Below are positions 33,523-46,400 of a stretch of DNA of 64,000 nucleotides, one piece after another. The notes under the pieces are model-generated. The model worked only from the letters and a program-made list of their open reading frames with translations, had not been told where the DNA came from and ran no database searches. Position 1 is the first letter of the stretch, and each line of letters starts with the position of its first letter. Made by a program: the position numbers and the translations under genes. Origin of the DNA: Laburnicola sp. R22_1 (lineage: Eukaryota > Ascomycota > Dothideomycetes > Pleosporales > Didymosphaeriaceae); NCBI GenBank assembly GCA_014281115.1, contig JACONQ010000003.1:3534001-3598000 (forward strand), given 5' to 3'.

Positions 33523-33685
33523 TATTACTAGGCCATCTGGGACCACCTGGCAATCTTTGTAAAATTTAACACTAGTGCCTAATTTGGCTACTAGCGCGCC
33601 CTATATATAGACTCTATACGTATGTATATACGTACCCTAGCTCGAATCTTACCTTTTTAACCTATTTATACTTAGTATCCTTATA
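33523..33685 (+). repeat. 5' LTR of element H
   Basis: 163 bp, matched by 41255-41417 with C/T and G/A differences; the terminal TG..CA has become TA..TA. Confidence 0.85.
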
Positions 33686-35343
33686 CTATTTAAGCTCTTC
33701 TTATAGGGGATTACCCGCTAACAATCTTACTATAGCTACAGTGCCTAGTAGGCCAAATTACCTAGGTTAACTAGAAGGAGGCCTAGCTTACCTTATATAA
33801 AGAGCAAGATAGTAACGTACTTAATATAGACACAAATAATATTACCCCTTAGCACTACCACTTATTAAAAGTAGGCTCCTAGAAGGGTAACCTACTAATA
33901 GATATTATATACTCTAGTTTAATAGACTGTAGACATGCAAAGCCCTTAGTAAAAAACTATATAAGCGTGGCTTACTTTATAAGTAAGTAACTATTATAGT
34001 AGTTACAAAGTTTACAACTTTATAGTAGCTATTATAGTAGTAATAGGCTTACCTTTATAAGGCGGCTTACTAGAATCTAAGCGCTTACTTACCTTATAAG
34101 CTTTACTAGCTTAATAGTTAACACTATTAATATAAGCTCTACTAGCTTAACTAGCAACTTTATATTAATTATAACCTCTACTAAATAAACTTAATAACTA
34201 ATATAACAACCTAAGAGTAAACTATAGACCGTAATCTACGTAGATTAGTCTCTAGAATAGAGCTATTATATATAAATAATAGCAATATTTAGTCTCTATT
34301 AATTGTCAGCTCGCCTATTATTAAAATTAAGCCCTTAGCCAGCTCTATTAACTCTATTAACTTAGACTTACCCTTATTAATAAAACTTAGCATTAGCGTT
34401 AAAGCCAATATTATATATTAACTCTATTAGCTTGCTAACTTTGCTAACAACCTTACTATAAGAGCCCTAGATAAGAAACTTAAGAGCCTTACGCAGCGTA
34501 TTTAGCATTTATTACTAGCTAAATTCTTATACAAATTAATATCTCTACTATAAGCTACTACTTAGCCTTTACTATTATACAACTTTAATAACTTTAAACG
34601 CAAGCTCTACTAATATAGTTAATACTAAGCAAAATAACTAGAGTAGATCTAAAGCTAGTGTTATTTCTTACCTACTAAATTACTATATAACTAAATAACC
34701 CAAGCTCTCTAAGCTCTTCTACACTTCTACACTAGTAGGTACCCTACTATATATAATTCTAACTCTAATAATAATACTTATATTAAGCCTATATAAGCCC
34801 TAGTACCTATTAATAATAATACTAAGTCGCTTACTCTATTAAATATCTTCTAGCCTAAGTTTTTATTAAATGCTAGCCAAATCTCTATAAAATTAAATAA
34901 TTTCATAGGCATATACACCTATTACGTAGTCTTACTAACCTCTTCTACACACTCTAATATCTTATCTAGCTTTATACACTCTATTAACTAAGCTAACTTA
35001 GTTAACTACTTTAACTATAATAAATAGTAGCCTATTACCTAAGATACTATTTATTGTCTACTAAATCCTTATATAAACAAATAAGTTAATAGGTAGCTAC
35101 CTATCTAACACCTAGGCTTATGCCATAGCTTTCCTAGCTCTCTAAGCTAATACTACTAATATTACTACATAAAAACACATTAAAAGCAACGTTAAAAAAA
35201 CGCATTAAAAGTACACTATTTTATAGTGTTTTATAGTAATTTATAGTATTTTGTGTATATAGGCCCTCTAATTAGTTACGCACTTCTTAGTGCTTTACTA
35301 CCTATAGCGCTATCTATTATATAGCTAATTCTTATACAAATTA
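33686..35343 (+). pseudogene. Unrecognised internal reading frame of element H
   Basis: The internal part of H left of the Copia insertion. A plus-strand frame is partly open (for instance about 33880-34200) and rich in Ser, Thr, Leu and Asn, with TAA/TAG scattered through it. I see no zinc knuckle, protease, polymerase or integrase motif. It may be a degraded gag-like frame or non-coding filler; the remaining 250 bp of the internal region lie at 41006-41254. Confidence 0.3.
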
Positions 35344-35514
35344 TATAAGCAGTTGGATAGTATGTGTAGAAAGTATATATTATAAAAGTATTTATATTTA
35401 GATGTGTATATATCTTTATATCCTATATATAGAGTAATTAGAGGCTCGTATATAGTAGGCGAGCTAACTTATAAGACTAATATTATTATGTAATATAGCT
35501 CTAGACTGCTTATA
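35344..35514 (-). repeat. 3' LTR of Copia 1
   Basis: 171 bp, matches 40838-41005 apart from C/T and G/A changes and small indels. Confidence 0.88.
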
Positions 35515-35559
35515 CACTCCCTTTAGGTTCGAACGCATGTTTAAAGCTAATGTTAGCTA

Positions 35560-38500
35560 TAGGTCCCTCTCTACCTTTATAGGGCAGTTGCATTTTAGGG
35601 TTAAGAAGCTAGGCTTTAGTGCTAGTCTTAGTATTAGTGTAGTTCTAGGTAGGTAGCCATTTGCTGTCACAGTGTTAGTGGATCTCGCTCTATACTATAG
35701 GCGTTCCTAATAGTAGGACGTCTCTTAGAGCTAGTATTAAGATTCTTATTACTTCGCGTTCTGTGCTAAGGTTAATAAGCCTTATAGGTAGAGCTTAATA
35801 TATAATATAAGTATATTGCTCTGTGTATAAGATAGAGTTAAATATAGCATAATGCTAAGTACAGGATAGAGCTAAGTAAAGTGTAGGGGTATAGCATAGA
35901 GCTGTATATAGGATAGAGCTTAGTAAATATATATAGCCTCGTTAAACCTGTAAAAACTACATGGGAGAAACTAGGAAGAGTACTATACTATAGGGAAGCT
36001 TATTTAGAAGGAAATAGTTAAAAATAAAGAAGAGAAACCTAGTTTTTATACTTCTGCCTAGGTAGCAGCTTAGTAAGGCCGTTAGCTAGTTAATAGCTTG
36101 TCTGGATGTATAAGAGGTTAATATTGTTAGATTGAGCTTCTTGGCGTAGCTAGTAATAATAGATATCGACGTGCTGCATAGTGGTCTTAAGATAAGGCGT
36201 AGTAGAGGTAAGAAGCCAAATAGTCTGCTAATTATTATAGTATAGAAGGCGTTTATAATCTGGATTAAAGCTAATTTGTTTAAAGACTCTCTACCACTAG
36301 ATTAGTTTAGTGTCTATAGATAATATGGCGACCAGCTCTGCTTCTATAGTAGACTTAGTAATATAGCGTTAGAGTATTGCTTTCTAGTCTATAGGTTCGC
36401 TAAATAGAAAGAAGATATAGCCTTATAAGCTCTTATGTGTGATCTTATTATTGGCGTATAACGCATCTGTTGCTCTAAAGAACTTAGGCTAAGTCTAGTT
36501 AGCTATATAGACTAATTCGTTTAAGATAGAGGCTGTGTAGTAGAGAGCTTAATCTTTAGTGCCTAGCAGGTAGGCGATTGTCTAGTAGGCTGCGTCGAGA
36601 TAACGTAAAGATAGATTCGTAAGAAACTTAGCTAGTTTAGAATAAGCTTTTAAGATATTAGGTTGGGTAGCTCTAGCCGCGTAGCCTATAGAGCCTATAA
36701 GCTGAGCATATCTGTGCTTAGTAAAGTCATTTGCCTAATTCTTAGATAGTAATAGCTCTTCTAAAGGTAGTAGGGTAGCTAGTAACTTTGTATATAGCTT
36801 TGGTAAAAAATACTTCTATGCTAGCTTCTTAATATATAAAGCTTATAATAGCTAAATAGAGCTATTCTTATAGTCTCTATACATTTAAATACTATAGAAC
36901 GTTTAAAGCTCTTCTAGAGATAAAATCTTATATTAGCGTAGGAGCTTCTGCTTGATTTTATATAGTGCAGCCTTATAGGCTGGTAGGCAGAGTACGACAA
37001 TGTTATCTACATAGAAGAAGACTAGAAGCTTATTATTCTTCTATAGTTAAGGAACGTCTTTGACTTTGTGTAGGCCTAGCTCAGTAAGCGTCTTAATGAG
37101 CTCTTAATACTAGAGTAGTAGTGAGGTCTTTAGGCCGTATAGAGCTCGACGTAGTCTCTATAGATAATTAGAATTGGAGAATCCTTCTAGTTAGTGGCAA
37201 TAGACTGGATTTGTAAGCTTAGTGTTAGTAAATATATTAATAGTATTATATTAATGGATTTCCATATTAAAGTAGGCAGCTATAGCGACTAGAGCTCGGA
37301 ATATTCAAACTGCTAGAGTAGCTGCGTAGGTATCCTTAGTAGTCGCCTGTAGATTGTCTTGTACGTAGATATGGGCCTTGTATTTTGTAAGATAGCTTTA
37401 ATTATTAAGCTTATACTTAAAGACCCACATTAGTGGGGGGATCTCTTAGTCTTACGGGTTAAACTCCTGCTAGGTAATCCTCTTATACGTGCCTTTTCGC
37501 TTCACGTTGCTAATTTCTTATTATATAGTCTGGAGGAAGCCTTCCCTATATAGAAATGGCATTTTTATTACATCTCTATAGAGACGCGGCTTAGGAGGTA
37601 GCTTAGTGTAGTAAAATTGTGTTTTTAATACTATAGCTAAGGCTGCTATGTATGCTAACTAGTATTTGTTAATAAAAAAGCTGCTACTCTTCTAAGATAG
37701 CTTTCTAGATCTTATTAACCCTTTAGGTAGTATATAAGACTAACGAAGGTTGCTATTAATTAGTTCTTAATTCTCTGCTTAGTTCGAGTCCGTTCGTAAG
37801 ACAGAGTCTAATGTTTAACGCTTGCGCTTTCTTAAGAATATAGGTTTTAGAGGTAGGCTGGCTAGCGTAGCTAATAATAAGCGCAGTGAGTTGTTATAAG
37901 ATAAGCCCTATAAGCTACGATAAATATTAGTAGTCTCTGTTCGACTTAGTGTTAGAAGCTACTAATAGTAACTTCTTGTCTAGTGTTGGGTTATTGTTAC
38001 TCTTTGCATTAATTGGCTTTACTCTATAATAGTAGCAGTCTGGCTAGACTAGTCTAGATTTAACGTGAGCTCGTCTCTAGATAAATCTTCTGTAGCACTG
38101 TCTTGGCTGCGTATTAAAGATAGTTAATACTTGTGGGCGAATTACTCTAGCTTAGAGCCTTATAGGAGCGGATCTAATTTATTATATAGTTAATAGAAGA
38201 GGTCTTCTTAGAAGGTAACATCTTTTACACACATGACTTTGCCTTTATAAGCTTGGCTTCTTGCCTTGGGCATTTAGATTTAGTAGATGTTTAACGAGTT
38301 GTAGCCAACTAGGTATCCTACTAAAGCTTAAGAACTAAGCTTGTCTATTTGTGGTATCTGCTTGCGCAGTGCGTATACTTAGCAGCCATAGACGCGTAGG
38401 TAAGCAATTAATAGCTTCTTACTATAGGCAATTTTAAATAGTGTTTTCTAGCCTAGTAATCGCGTGGGTGTGCGATTAAGCAGGTATGCTACTATAAGGT

Positions 38501-40751
38501 AGATCTCAGAGCTAAGTGCTAGAGGTAGGTTTGAGATAATCCTTATTAAACAACTTCTCTTAATAAGACTCCTGCCTAAGCGCTCTACTAAGTCGTTCTG
38601 CTCTTTAGTGTGTGGAGCTCTAATCTATAGCTTAATATCTTCTCTCTAATAGTAGTCTCTAGTAGAGTTGTCTGCTAGGCCATATCCTCGCTCGTTATTA
38701 GTAATAACAAAGGTAACAGTTATGTTAAATTCTTGTTTAATTATTCGATCTAGTTGTCTAATAATAGATAGTAGCGTAGGCTTATCTTGTCTAGATATCT
38801 TGTAGACGAAATAAAACTTCGAGAATAGGTTAAACCCGTAAAAGACATATTAATCACTATTGTAGGCTCTTGTGTTAAGCTTAATTAGGTTAATAGCAAT
38901 AGTTTTAAAGGCTTTGATTACGCCTATCTTATAGCCTATTTAACGCGAGATAATCTAATATGCTTTGCTTTATAGGCATTCTTTGTAGTAAACTGTTTAA
39001 GGAGTAGTTTTAGTAGCTGGCTGTATGCCTATTACGTGACTTAACAGTTAGTTGATTGCATTATTACTTAGATATCCTATAAGGATATAGAGCAGGGACT
39101 TACTTAGCGATCTTAATTTAGGCGGTAGGGCTAAGTACTATGGCTAACGTTGATGGGTAGCGAATGTTTAAAGCTAAGTAGATTGGGTAGATAGAGGATT
39201 AGCTTAATAGACTACTAGCTAGTAACTACCTAGCCTAGTAAGGCTAGCAATGTCTTTAACTCTTAACCCTAATAAATTGGACTAATATAGAGTGTTTCTA
39301 CCTGAGTCGAAATAGACGTTTAATAATAATAGTTGGGCTAGAGAGACTAGACTTATAAAGAAGCTTAGTATTAAGGCAACGCGCTTAAGCTTTGTCTTTC
39401 TCTGTCCTTAAGGCGTTAATAGGAGTATCTTAACTTCTCCCCATGCCTAAATAGCCATCTCTGTGCCTCCTATAAGGATAATATTGTCTAGTGATGTAGG
39501 AGCCTTCTATTGGAACTTAGTAGGATTATTACAGATGTGAATATTAGTGGCTGGATCTAGTGTTTATAAGTAGAGAAGTGAGGAGTGTTATAGCGTTGGC
39601 CTATTATTAAATGTCGATAAGTAGATAGTGTAGGCTTTATGGGAAAGGTTGACTGCAGGTGTATTGCCTGCGTTGATTTCTATTAAATTAGATTCTAACC
39701 TGTGGCTCCCTTAAACCCTACACTTCTTATAGCGCTAATTCTTTTTCCAAATCTTGTTTAGTATGCCTTTCGTATCCTTGGCTTCGTATTTGACTATTTT
39801 CTTGGCTTTTTTAGGGTTTTTGACGAATCCTCCTCTGCGCTGTGAGGTGTCGATGTACGGACACTGTCCCCAATAGTGTAGATCCCCACAGAGACATGGT
39901 TTTAATAGCTTTGATGGCTTGTCCTAATAAGATCTCTTTCTATTGTTTTGTCTATATAAAGACTTCTTTTAATTTAATATAGCTATAAATGCTTAGCCTT
40001 AGATAGTTAATTTTGTTGCGGTTATATAATAGTAGCGCAGGCATCCTACTAGTAGTTTAGGTAGTGTTGGCTAGATAGAGTCGCTATCTAAGGCAGTTAA
40101 GATAGTTTCCGCGTTAAATACTGTGATGGCGATAGTAGTAGCGTAGCCTAGGTCAATCTACTTAATAGCTCGAATAAGGTCCTTGTAAGGTTGGTAGCCA
40201 TGCGTCTCTAGTAGCTTAAGTTATTTGGCCCTATTATAGGCAGCAAGAAAGGTGCTACACTATTCTTCTAGATTCTCTCTATAAGCATACAGTACTTTAG
40301 CAGTATTGTAGGCTTTTTAGACCTAATATTCTTAATTAGCTATTATAGGACTATAGAGCTCCTATAGTATCTTAAGCTAATTATAGAGGGACTTTTGGTT
40401 CTTAATTTAATAGACTAGGTCCTAAGTAATAGTGTTAGCTACATACGCTTTAATTTGGTCAATCTTATCTTTAGTTCGTCTATATTTCTTAAGCTCCCTA
40501 TAGTAGAGACTTATTTTCTAATTGTACTCCGCTCGAGCTTTAGTAGTAGGTTTTATTGCTAGCGATTTGTCTTTATTAATAGTTTAAAGCTAGACAGGTT
40601 GCTAAGGCTTACTAAGCATTAATAGGGGTAACAAATCTAGATTAATATATCCCTATATGTCTCTAGCCTCTGTGAGCCTTTTAATAGTATAGATCTATAG
40701 TTTTTAGTTATATAGACTGTAAAGAATAATTAAAGAGCTGGCCTTTAACAT
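35560..40751 (-). pseudogene. Copia 1 gag-pol, broken
   Basis: Starts at ATG 40751-40749. The gag ends with a well preserved zinc knuckle (Cys-Leu-Cys-Gly-Asp-Leu-His-Tyr-Trp-Gly-Gln-Cys) near 39880. Integrase lies at about 38300-39200. Reverse transcriptase lies at about 36500-37600, with the catalytic box Phe-Tyr-Val-Asp-Asn at 37002-37013 in place of Tyr-Val-Asp-Asp. RNase H follows to about 35600. Numerous TAA/TAG codons and shifts between frames show that it is inactive. The zinc knuckle region (39700-39900) is noticeably less mutated than the rest. Confidence 0.85.
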
Positions 40752-40837
40752 GGTAAGATAGAGTAGGCTTAATTAATAGATAGATAGATAGGAAGTTAAT
40801 ATATATATATAAGTGCGGATTAGACCAGGCTTATAAC

Positions 40838-41005
40838 TATAAGCAGTTATGTAGTATGTGTAGAAAGTGTATATTATAGAAGTATTTGTGTTTAAATATA
40901 TATATGTCCTTGTGTTCTGTATATAGAATTAGAGGCTCGTATATAGTAGGCGAGCTAACTTATAAGACTAATATTATTATATAATATAGCTCTAGGCTGC
41001 TTATA
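40838..41005 (-). repeat. 5' LTR of Copia 1
   Basis: 168 bp. Immediately inside it, read on the minus strand, is TTATAAGCCTGGTC, a candidate primer-binding site. Confidence 0.88.
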
Positions 41006-41254
41006 AATTAAATACTATAATAGGCAACTTATTAACACCCTACACAAGCTACTACTATATACGTCCTACTATACACACCTACTATATACGTCTTACTATA
41101 CACACCCTTATAATTTCGCGACTTTTCTTTATTTTATAATATCTAGACTAGAAAAAGGACAAAGTTTACTAAACTTTATATAGATTTACTATAATTACTA
41201 GGCAACCTTAGTTAAATTAAAAGCTTAAACAAAGTCCTATAGAGGAGAGAGTAG

Positions 41255-41417
41255 TGTCACTAGGCTACCTAGGGCCACCTAGCTATCTCTATATAATTTA
41301 ACACTAGTGCCCAATTTGGCTACTAGCGCGCCCTATATATAGACTCCGTACGTACGTATATATATACCCTAGCTCGAATCTTACCTTTTTAACCTGCTTA
41401 TACTTAGCACCCTTACA
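41255..41417 (+). repeat. 3' LTR of element H
   Basis: 163 bp, starts TGTCAC and ends TTACA, less mutated than the 5' LTR; preceded by a purine-rich tract. Confidence 0.85.
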
Positions 41418-42900
41418 TTATACTTTACTTAGAGCTAACAGAAGGGAATATTCTAAAAACCTAGAATTAAGATATTTTAGAGCGTTACTACCCACTAGAA
41501 GGCGCTATTTAAGTTCTAATAAACTTCTATATTATAGGGAGCCGTCACTCCTAGAAACTCTAAGGCATAATAGCCCTAGAGGTCTCCTATATATATACAC
41601 ATTAGCCTAAGGCCCCTAAAGTAACTAAAAGCACTACTAAGAAGCTAAAAGGGCACTATTCGCAACTATGGCTATAAGTAGAACTTTTACTATTACCCTA
41701 AAACTTTTAATAATATATTAGTTTGTATTTATTCTATAACTGCGTTAGTATATAATATAATAGGACAAAAGGCGGAATTATAGATCTTATTTTACTTTAG
41801 GGTTCTACCCTTATGGGTTACGCAGTTAATAGCCTTCTTATAGTAACATTGCTTAGTCTTGCGCTTTATATTAGTATAAGCACGCTTCTTAATAAAGTAA
41901 TAGATTAATTAATAAATATTACTACTATGATCAATATAAAGATTCTGGGCATAAGGCTTAAATAGACAAAGAAATAATTAGTTAATAGAAAGCGCTATAA
42001 GGATAACTATATGTACTTAATATAGTTTATAAGCCTTATAGTAGCCTTATAGATATAGTTCTTATTTTTCTTAGAGCTATTATGTGACGGTTTATTATTC
42101 TTCTATTCTTAGGAGTGGAAGGTTAGCCTTTTGCTCCGACATATTACTATAAAGGATAGCCTAAGCAGCTATAAGACTATTAAGCTTAGCGTTAAAGTTA
42201 ATAGAACACTATACTATCTTAGTTAGTAGTATAAAAGTACCTAATATAGGTATATATTACTATAAGGTAGTGTTAATTCTAAATTAAGTAATTACTATAC
42301 CTAGATAGCTAAACACTATTAATTTATATTAATAGGATAAGTTTAGTATTTATAAAGTAGTATGTGTAGAGTAGATTTCCCTTATAAATAAGTTTAATAT
42401 AATAAATATATAAATTAGTACTAGCGGACTAGTTATAAGCTAATCTAGCCTATTATATAGTAAGCGTTTTCTTAATAGCTATAATACTATAGAAAGAGGT
42501 ATTAGGGCGTATTAGAATAATAGAAGCAGGATAGTATATACTAATTTAACTAGTTAAGGCGCGAGAAGTAAGAATAATATAGAGGTAGGCGAGAACTAAA
42601 ATAACTATGCTAAGCCTTGCTTAATAGCACCTTTGGCTTCTAAATTAGTTAAATACTCTAGAGCACTTTAATAGCGTAATAGCGCCTAACATAATAATAA
42701 TTATTACTATATAGTTATAAAACTAGCAATTATTTACTTTTTAAGCGAAGATAATAGGATATTATATATTTTAATCTTCTAGAGTAACCTAGGTTAGGTT
42801 AATTCTTAAAGGAGGATACTATAAGGTCTTCTTATTACTTAGGTGGCCTAATAGGGCCTTATGTCTTCTTTGGGCCTAGTGGAGGTTTAGATAAAAACCC
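41418..42900. other. RIPed sequence, partly open plus-strand frame, unassigned
   Basis: 1.5 kb between element H and the frame interrupted by Copia 2. A plus-strand frame from about 41700 to 42660 has fewer stops than the others and many Arg/Ser/Ile/Leu codons, but matches nothing I recognise. It may be the upstream part of the large frame described at 42930-50290, separated by a frame change near 42900. No terminal repeats were identified. Confidence 0.3.
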
Positions 42901-43293
42901 TCTTACTTTAGATAAAAGTGGGTAGCGATTTGTCTCATTACTACTTACCTTCTAATATTATCCTATTCTATCTTATTAATTATTAGGTACCCTAATAACA
43001 CCCTTATATTAACTCTCTTAACTATAGTATAGCTTCTCCTCTCTCTTAATTATAGTATAACTAACTTTCCTCTATATATTACTATAGCTAGTATATATAT
43101 TAGCTATACTTTTAAGTAAGAAACTACTACTAACCTTTCTAAGCTCTTGCTTGCCATAGTCTACTATTAAACTTCTACTAAGATTAGGGCTATCTACTAG
43201 CACTTAGTTAGCCGCAATAACTACGTAATAGTTATCTACTATCCTAATATATAGCGCGCTCTCTAGCTAGCTAAGCTATAGCCTAGATAGAGT

Positions 43294-43455
43294 TGTTAGA
43301 TTTAAGCACTATTTAAGCTTATTAAGATAAGGGGTCTAATAGATAAGATGGATAAATAGTTATATTGTATGTTCGTAACTTGTTTGCTCGAAGTCTAATT
43401 TAGAGAGTAGAGCTAACCACGTACTCTTATTTGGCAACACGGCTCTAATCTAACA
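43294..43455 (-). repeat. 3' LTR of Copia 2
   Basis: 162 bp; more AT-rich than its partner at 48284-48445, with C/T and G/A differences. Confidence 0.9.
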
Positions 43456-43499
43456 CACTCTCTTAGCTTAGGCTTATTCTTAAGCTGGACCCCTTATAG

Positions 43500-46400
43500 C
43501 TATCCTTTATTCTAGAGTAATAGCCTCTATTCTTTATTCTAGCTCGTTAATTTGTACCTTCTTTCTGTTAAGATCCTCTGCCATATTAATAAGTCCTAGT
43601 TAATCTAGAAATTTACTCTATTTATTAATAGAAAGGGCCCTTATAAGTCTATTAGCTATTATTTTATTTAACTAAGTGTAGGTAACTCTAATCCTTTCTT
43701 ACGCTACCTCTTACCTTAACCAATAGTTATAAATATCCACATAGCGGAGTTTAGTATTAAGCTGCGTAGTCTCCTTAGTAATAAGATATATTGTCTACTA
43801 GTTATCGCACTTAATAGTAATTGTTTAATCCGCGAGCTTAATCTAGAGCTTATTAAGCAGGTGTGATATAAATAGTGCCTTCTTAGCTACCTATAAGAGG
43901 GCTAGAAGCTTGGCTTTAGTAGTAGATATAGTAATAGTATCTTGCTTACTTGCTTTCTATATAATTAGCCTACTAAATAGTTTAATAATATGTTCTTAAG
44001 AACTCTTTTAGTCTAGTGTATTATCTATAAACAAGGCATTGCTTACTACCTTAAAACTATCTTTTTTACCTAGTTATAACGCCCTTGTGTGCATTTCTTA
44101 GAGGTATAGTAGGACTTAATTAGCGGTATCTTAATATTGGCTGCTAGGATTAGTAAGAAATCGTGCTAATTAGGAGGACGCGAAAGTAGTGTCTGGCCGG
44201 GTGGTAACTATAGCGAATAGGATTAATTTAACCTTGCGTTAGTATCTATTAATCTTAGATAGACTAGCAAAGCCTAATTATAGAGTAAGTTTAATACTAC
44301 TTATTAAGGTATTATACCTAAGGCTTTAGTTATTAACTAGCCTGGCGATCTTGTTAATATATAATGCTTGTGAGAGCTAGATTCTTCGCTGCGTGCGGTT
44401 TCTAAGAATCTCGACCCCTAGGAACTATTAGAGATCTTTTCCTTCTATAAGGGTGTATTTTTCTTATAGCTGCTTAATAACTAGCTTAGCCTAGGGTTTA
44501 TTCTCCTGTTTATAGGCAATAATAATATTATCTACGTAGAAGAAAATAATTACGTCTTGTTTAATTATATAGCAAGGTTTATAGGATATGCTAATAAGGC
44601 CTAAGCCTCGTAGTGTTAAAGTAAACTCTCTCTGCCAGAGTAGTAGTGAGATCCAGAGTCCGTATAGCGCCTTATTAAGCTTTAGGATTGTCCTAGATTT
44701 ATTATAGCATTGTGGCATCCTTATATATATATCTTAATCGATCTTCGCGTAAATAAAGGCATTTGTAACGTTGTATTAAAGGAGCTCTAGGTCGAATTAT
44801 GCCGCAATTACCATAAGTATACGAAATAATCGTCTAGCTAATATTGCTGTATATGTATCTTATAATATAATATTTCTCTATTAATTACTACAAATAATAA
44901 GGCGTGCTTTACACTTCTTAAGTTAGTAATATTTATTAACCTTATAGGTGTATATCTATATATAGTTAAGAATTTATTCTTTAGTTAGCTTAATTATTTT
45001 AGCTAGTATCTCGGTCTAGGATCTTATATTCTAGTGACTATTTAGGTGCTGTTTCTTAGCTTTCTTAAATATATCGCACAGTGGATATTCTTTAAGCTTA
45101 TCGTGTTAGGAAGATAGTATAGGCAACTGGCTTCTATGTAGCTTTAATCCTTTAGAGAGCAATATTTTTAACTGCGCCTTATCTAATGTTTTCCCATTCA
45201 AGTTCCCTGCGTTTTCTACTCTGGTGCCAGCTATAAATTCTGCTGCCTATAGGCATATTATTAATAATAAGGGTTAGTAGCCTTTCTTTTTGTCTTCCTC
45301 TACTAGTAATTGTACAAGGAGTATTACTAGTAGTAGTGTAATTAGTGGAGTGAAATAAGTATAGTCTACTTTCCTACCTTATTAATATCTAGGCTAGTCT
45401 TTATCCTATAGGTTATCTTAAATCGTCTTATCTTTATAGAACGACTGTATCTCTAGTTTAGCTAGTTTAGCTATGGATAGTAGTTTAACTAATAAGATCT
45501 ATGCGGCGATCTCTTTAAGAGTATTGTACATAAGATTATCTATAAGGTCCTCTATCTTTCCGCTAAAGATGCTGTCTTCGTTAAATATTACGTCCTAGGT
45601 GCTAATTACTTTCCTAAGCGAGGGTATCTATATCTAAAAGATGTTAGAGGATTAGTATCCTACTATATATTTAATCCACGCCTTTGAATCGAGGCGTTAT
45701 ATCCTACTCTTACCATAGTAAGTATTATCTATTATTATAAAAGCTTTGCACTCATATGCCTTAAGATAGGTTTAATTTGGCTTTCGTAGTGCTATAACTA
45801 CTCTATTCTAAAAGGCTACTATTATAAAGAAGACTTCGTATAGTATTCTCTAGTAATTTGCATAGTTTAGCGTTTAATTATAGAGGTAGACAGCTAACTA
45901 GATAATCTCTAGCCACATCTTCCATAGTAGATTGGCATTAAGTCGCATTGCCTAGGCTTTATCTTTTATTACACCCCCTAAGCGTTTAGCTTCCCTATTC
46001 TATACTTATGTGTTAGGTACTAAAGGCTTAATTATAATCCCCTAGGCTATACACTAGCAATTAACTTCTAGTTTAACTATAAATATTTCGTTGTCTACTG
46101 TAATTATCTTAACTAAAAGATTAAAATAATTCTTAATAAACGTTATAAAAGTGGCCAAAGTTTAGATAATAGATTAAGCTATACGATTGTCCTTAAAGTA
46201 GAAATCCCACATTAGTCCTAAGTATTAATTAGTAATTAGCATTTGGCTCTTCTCTTTTATTAAGCTGTTATCCTCGTAGCTATGGAAGTCTATTACAACT
46301 TGTTCTCCTAGTCCTTTATTAATAGGTTGTGGTGTTTGGCGGATTAACCTCTTAGATTTAGCTTGTCCGTGGGTGTCGCACTATACTATAGTGATGCCTT

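Larger units (their letters stand above)
35344..41005 (-). mobile_element. Copia retrotransposon 1, full length, in H
   Basis: 5662 bp with LTRs 35344-35514 and 40838-41005, both ending in the inverted TATAAGCAG/CTGCTTATA. The target duplication AATTA is exact (35339-35343, 41006-41010). Gag-pol is on the minus strand. Order of domains (integrase before reverse transcriptase) is that of Ty1/Copia. Confidence 0.92.
33523..41417 (+). mobile_element. Short LTR retrotransposon H, split by Copia 1
   Basis: Two 163 bp direct LTRs (33523-33685 and 41255-41417) begin TGTCACTAGG/TATTACTAGG and end CCTTACA/CCTTATA. The 5 bp target duplication TTATA is intact on both sides (33518-33522, 41418-41422). 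A purine tract precedes the right LTR (about 41241-41254), giving plus orientation. Removing the nested Copia 1 leaves only about 2.2 kb, too short for gag-pol, so H is probably non-autonomous. Confidence 0.85.
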
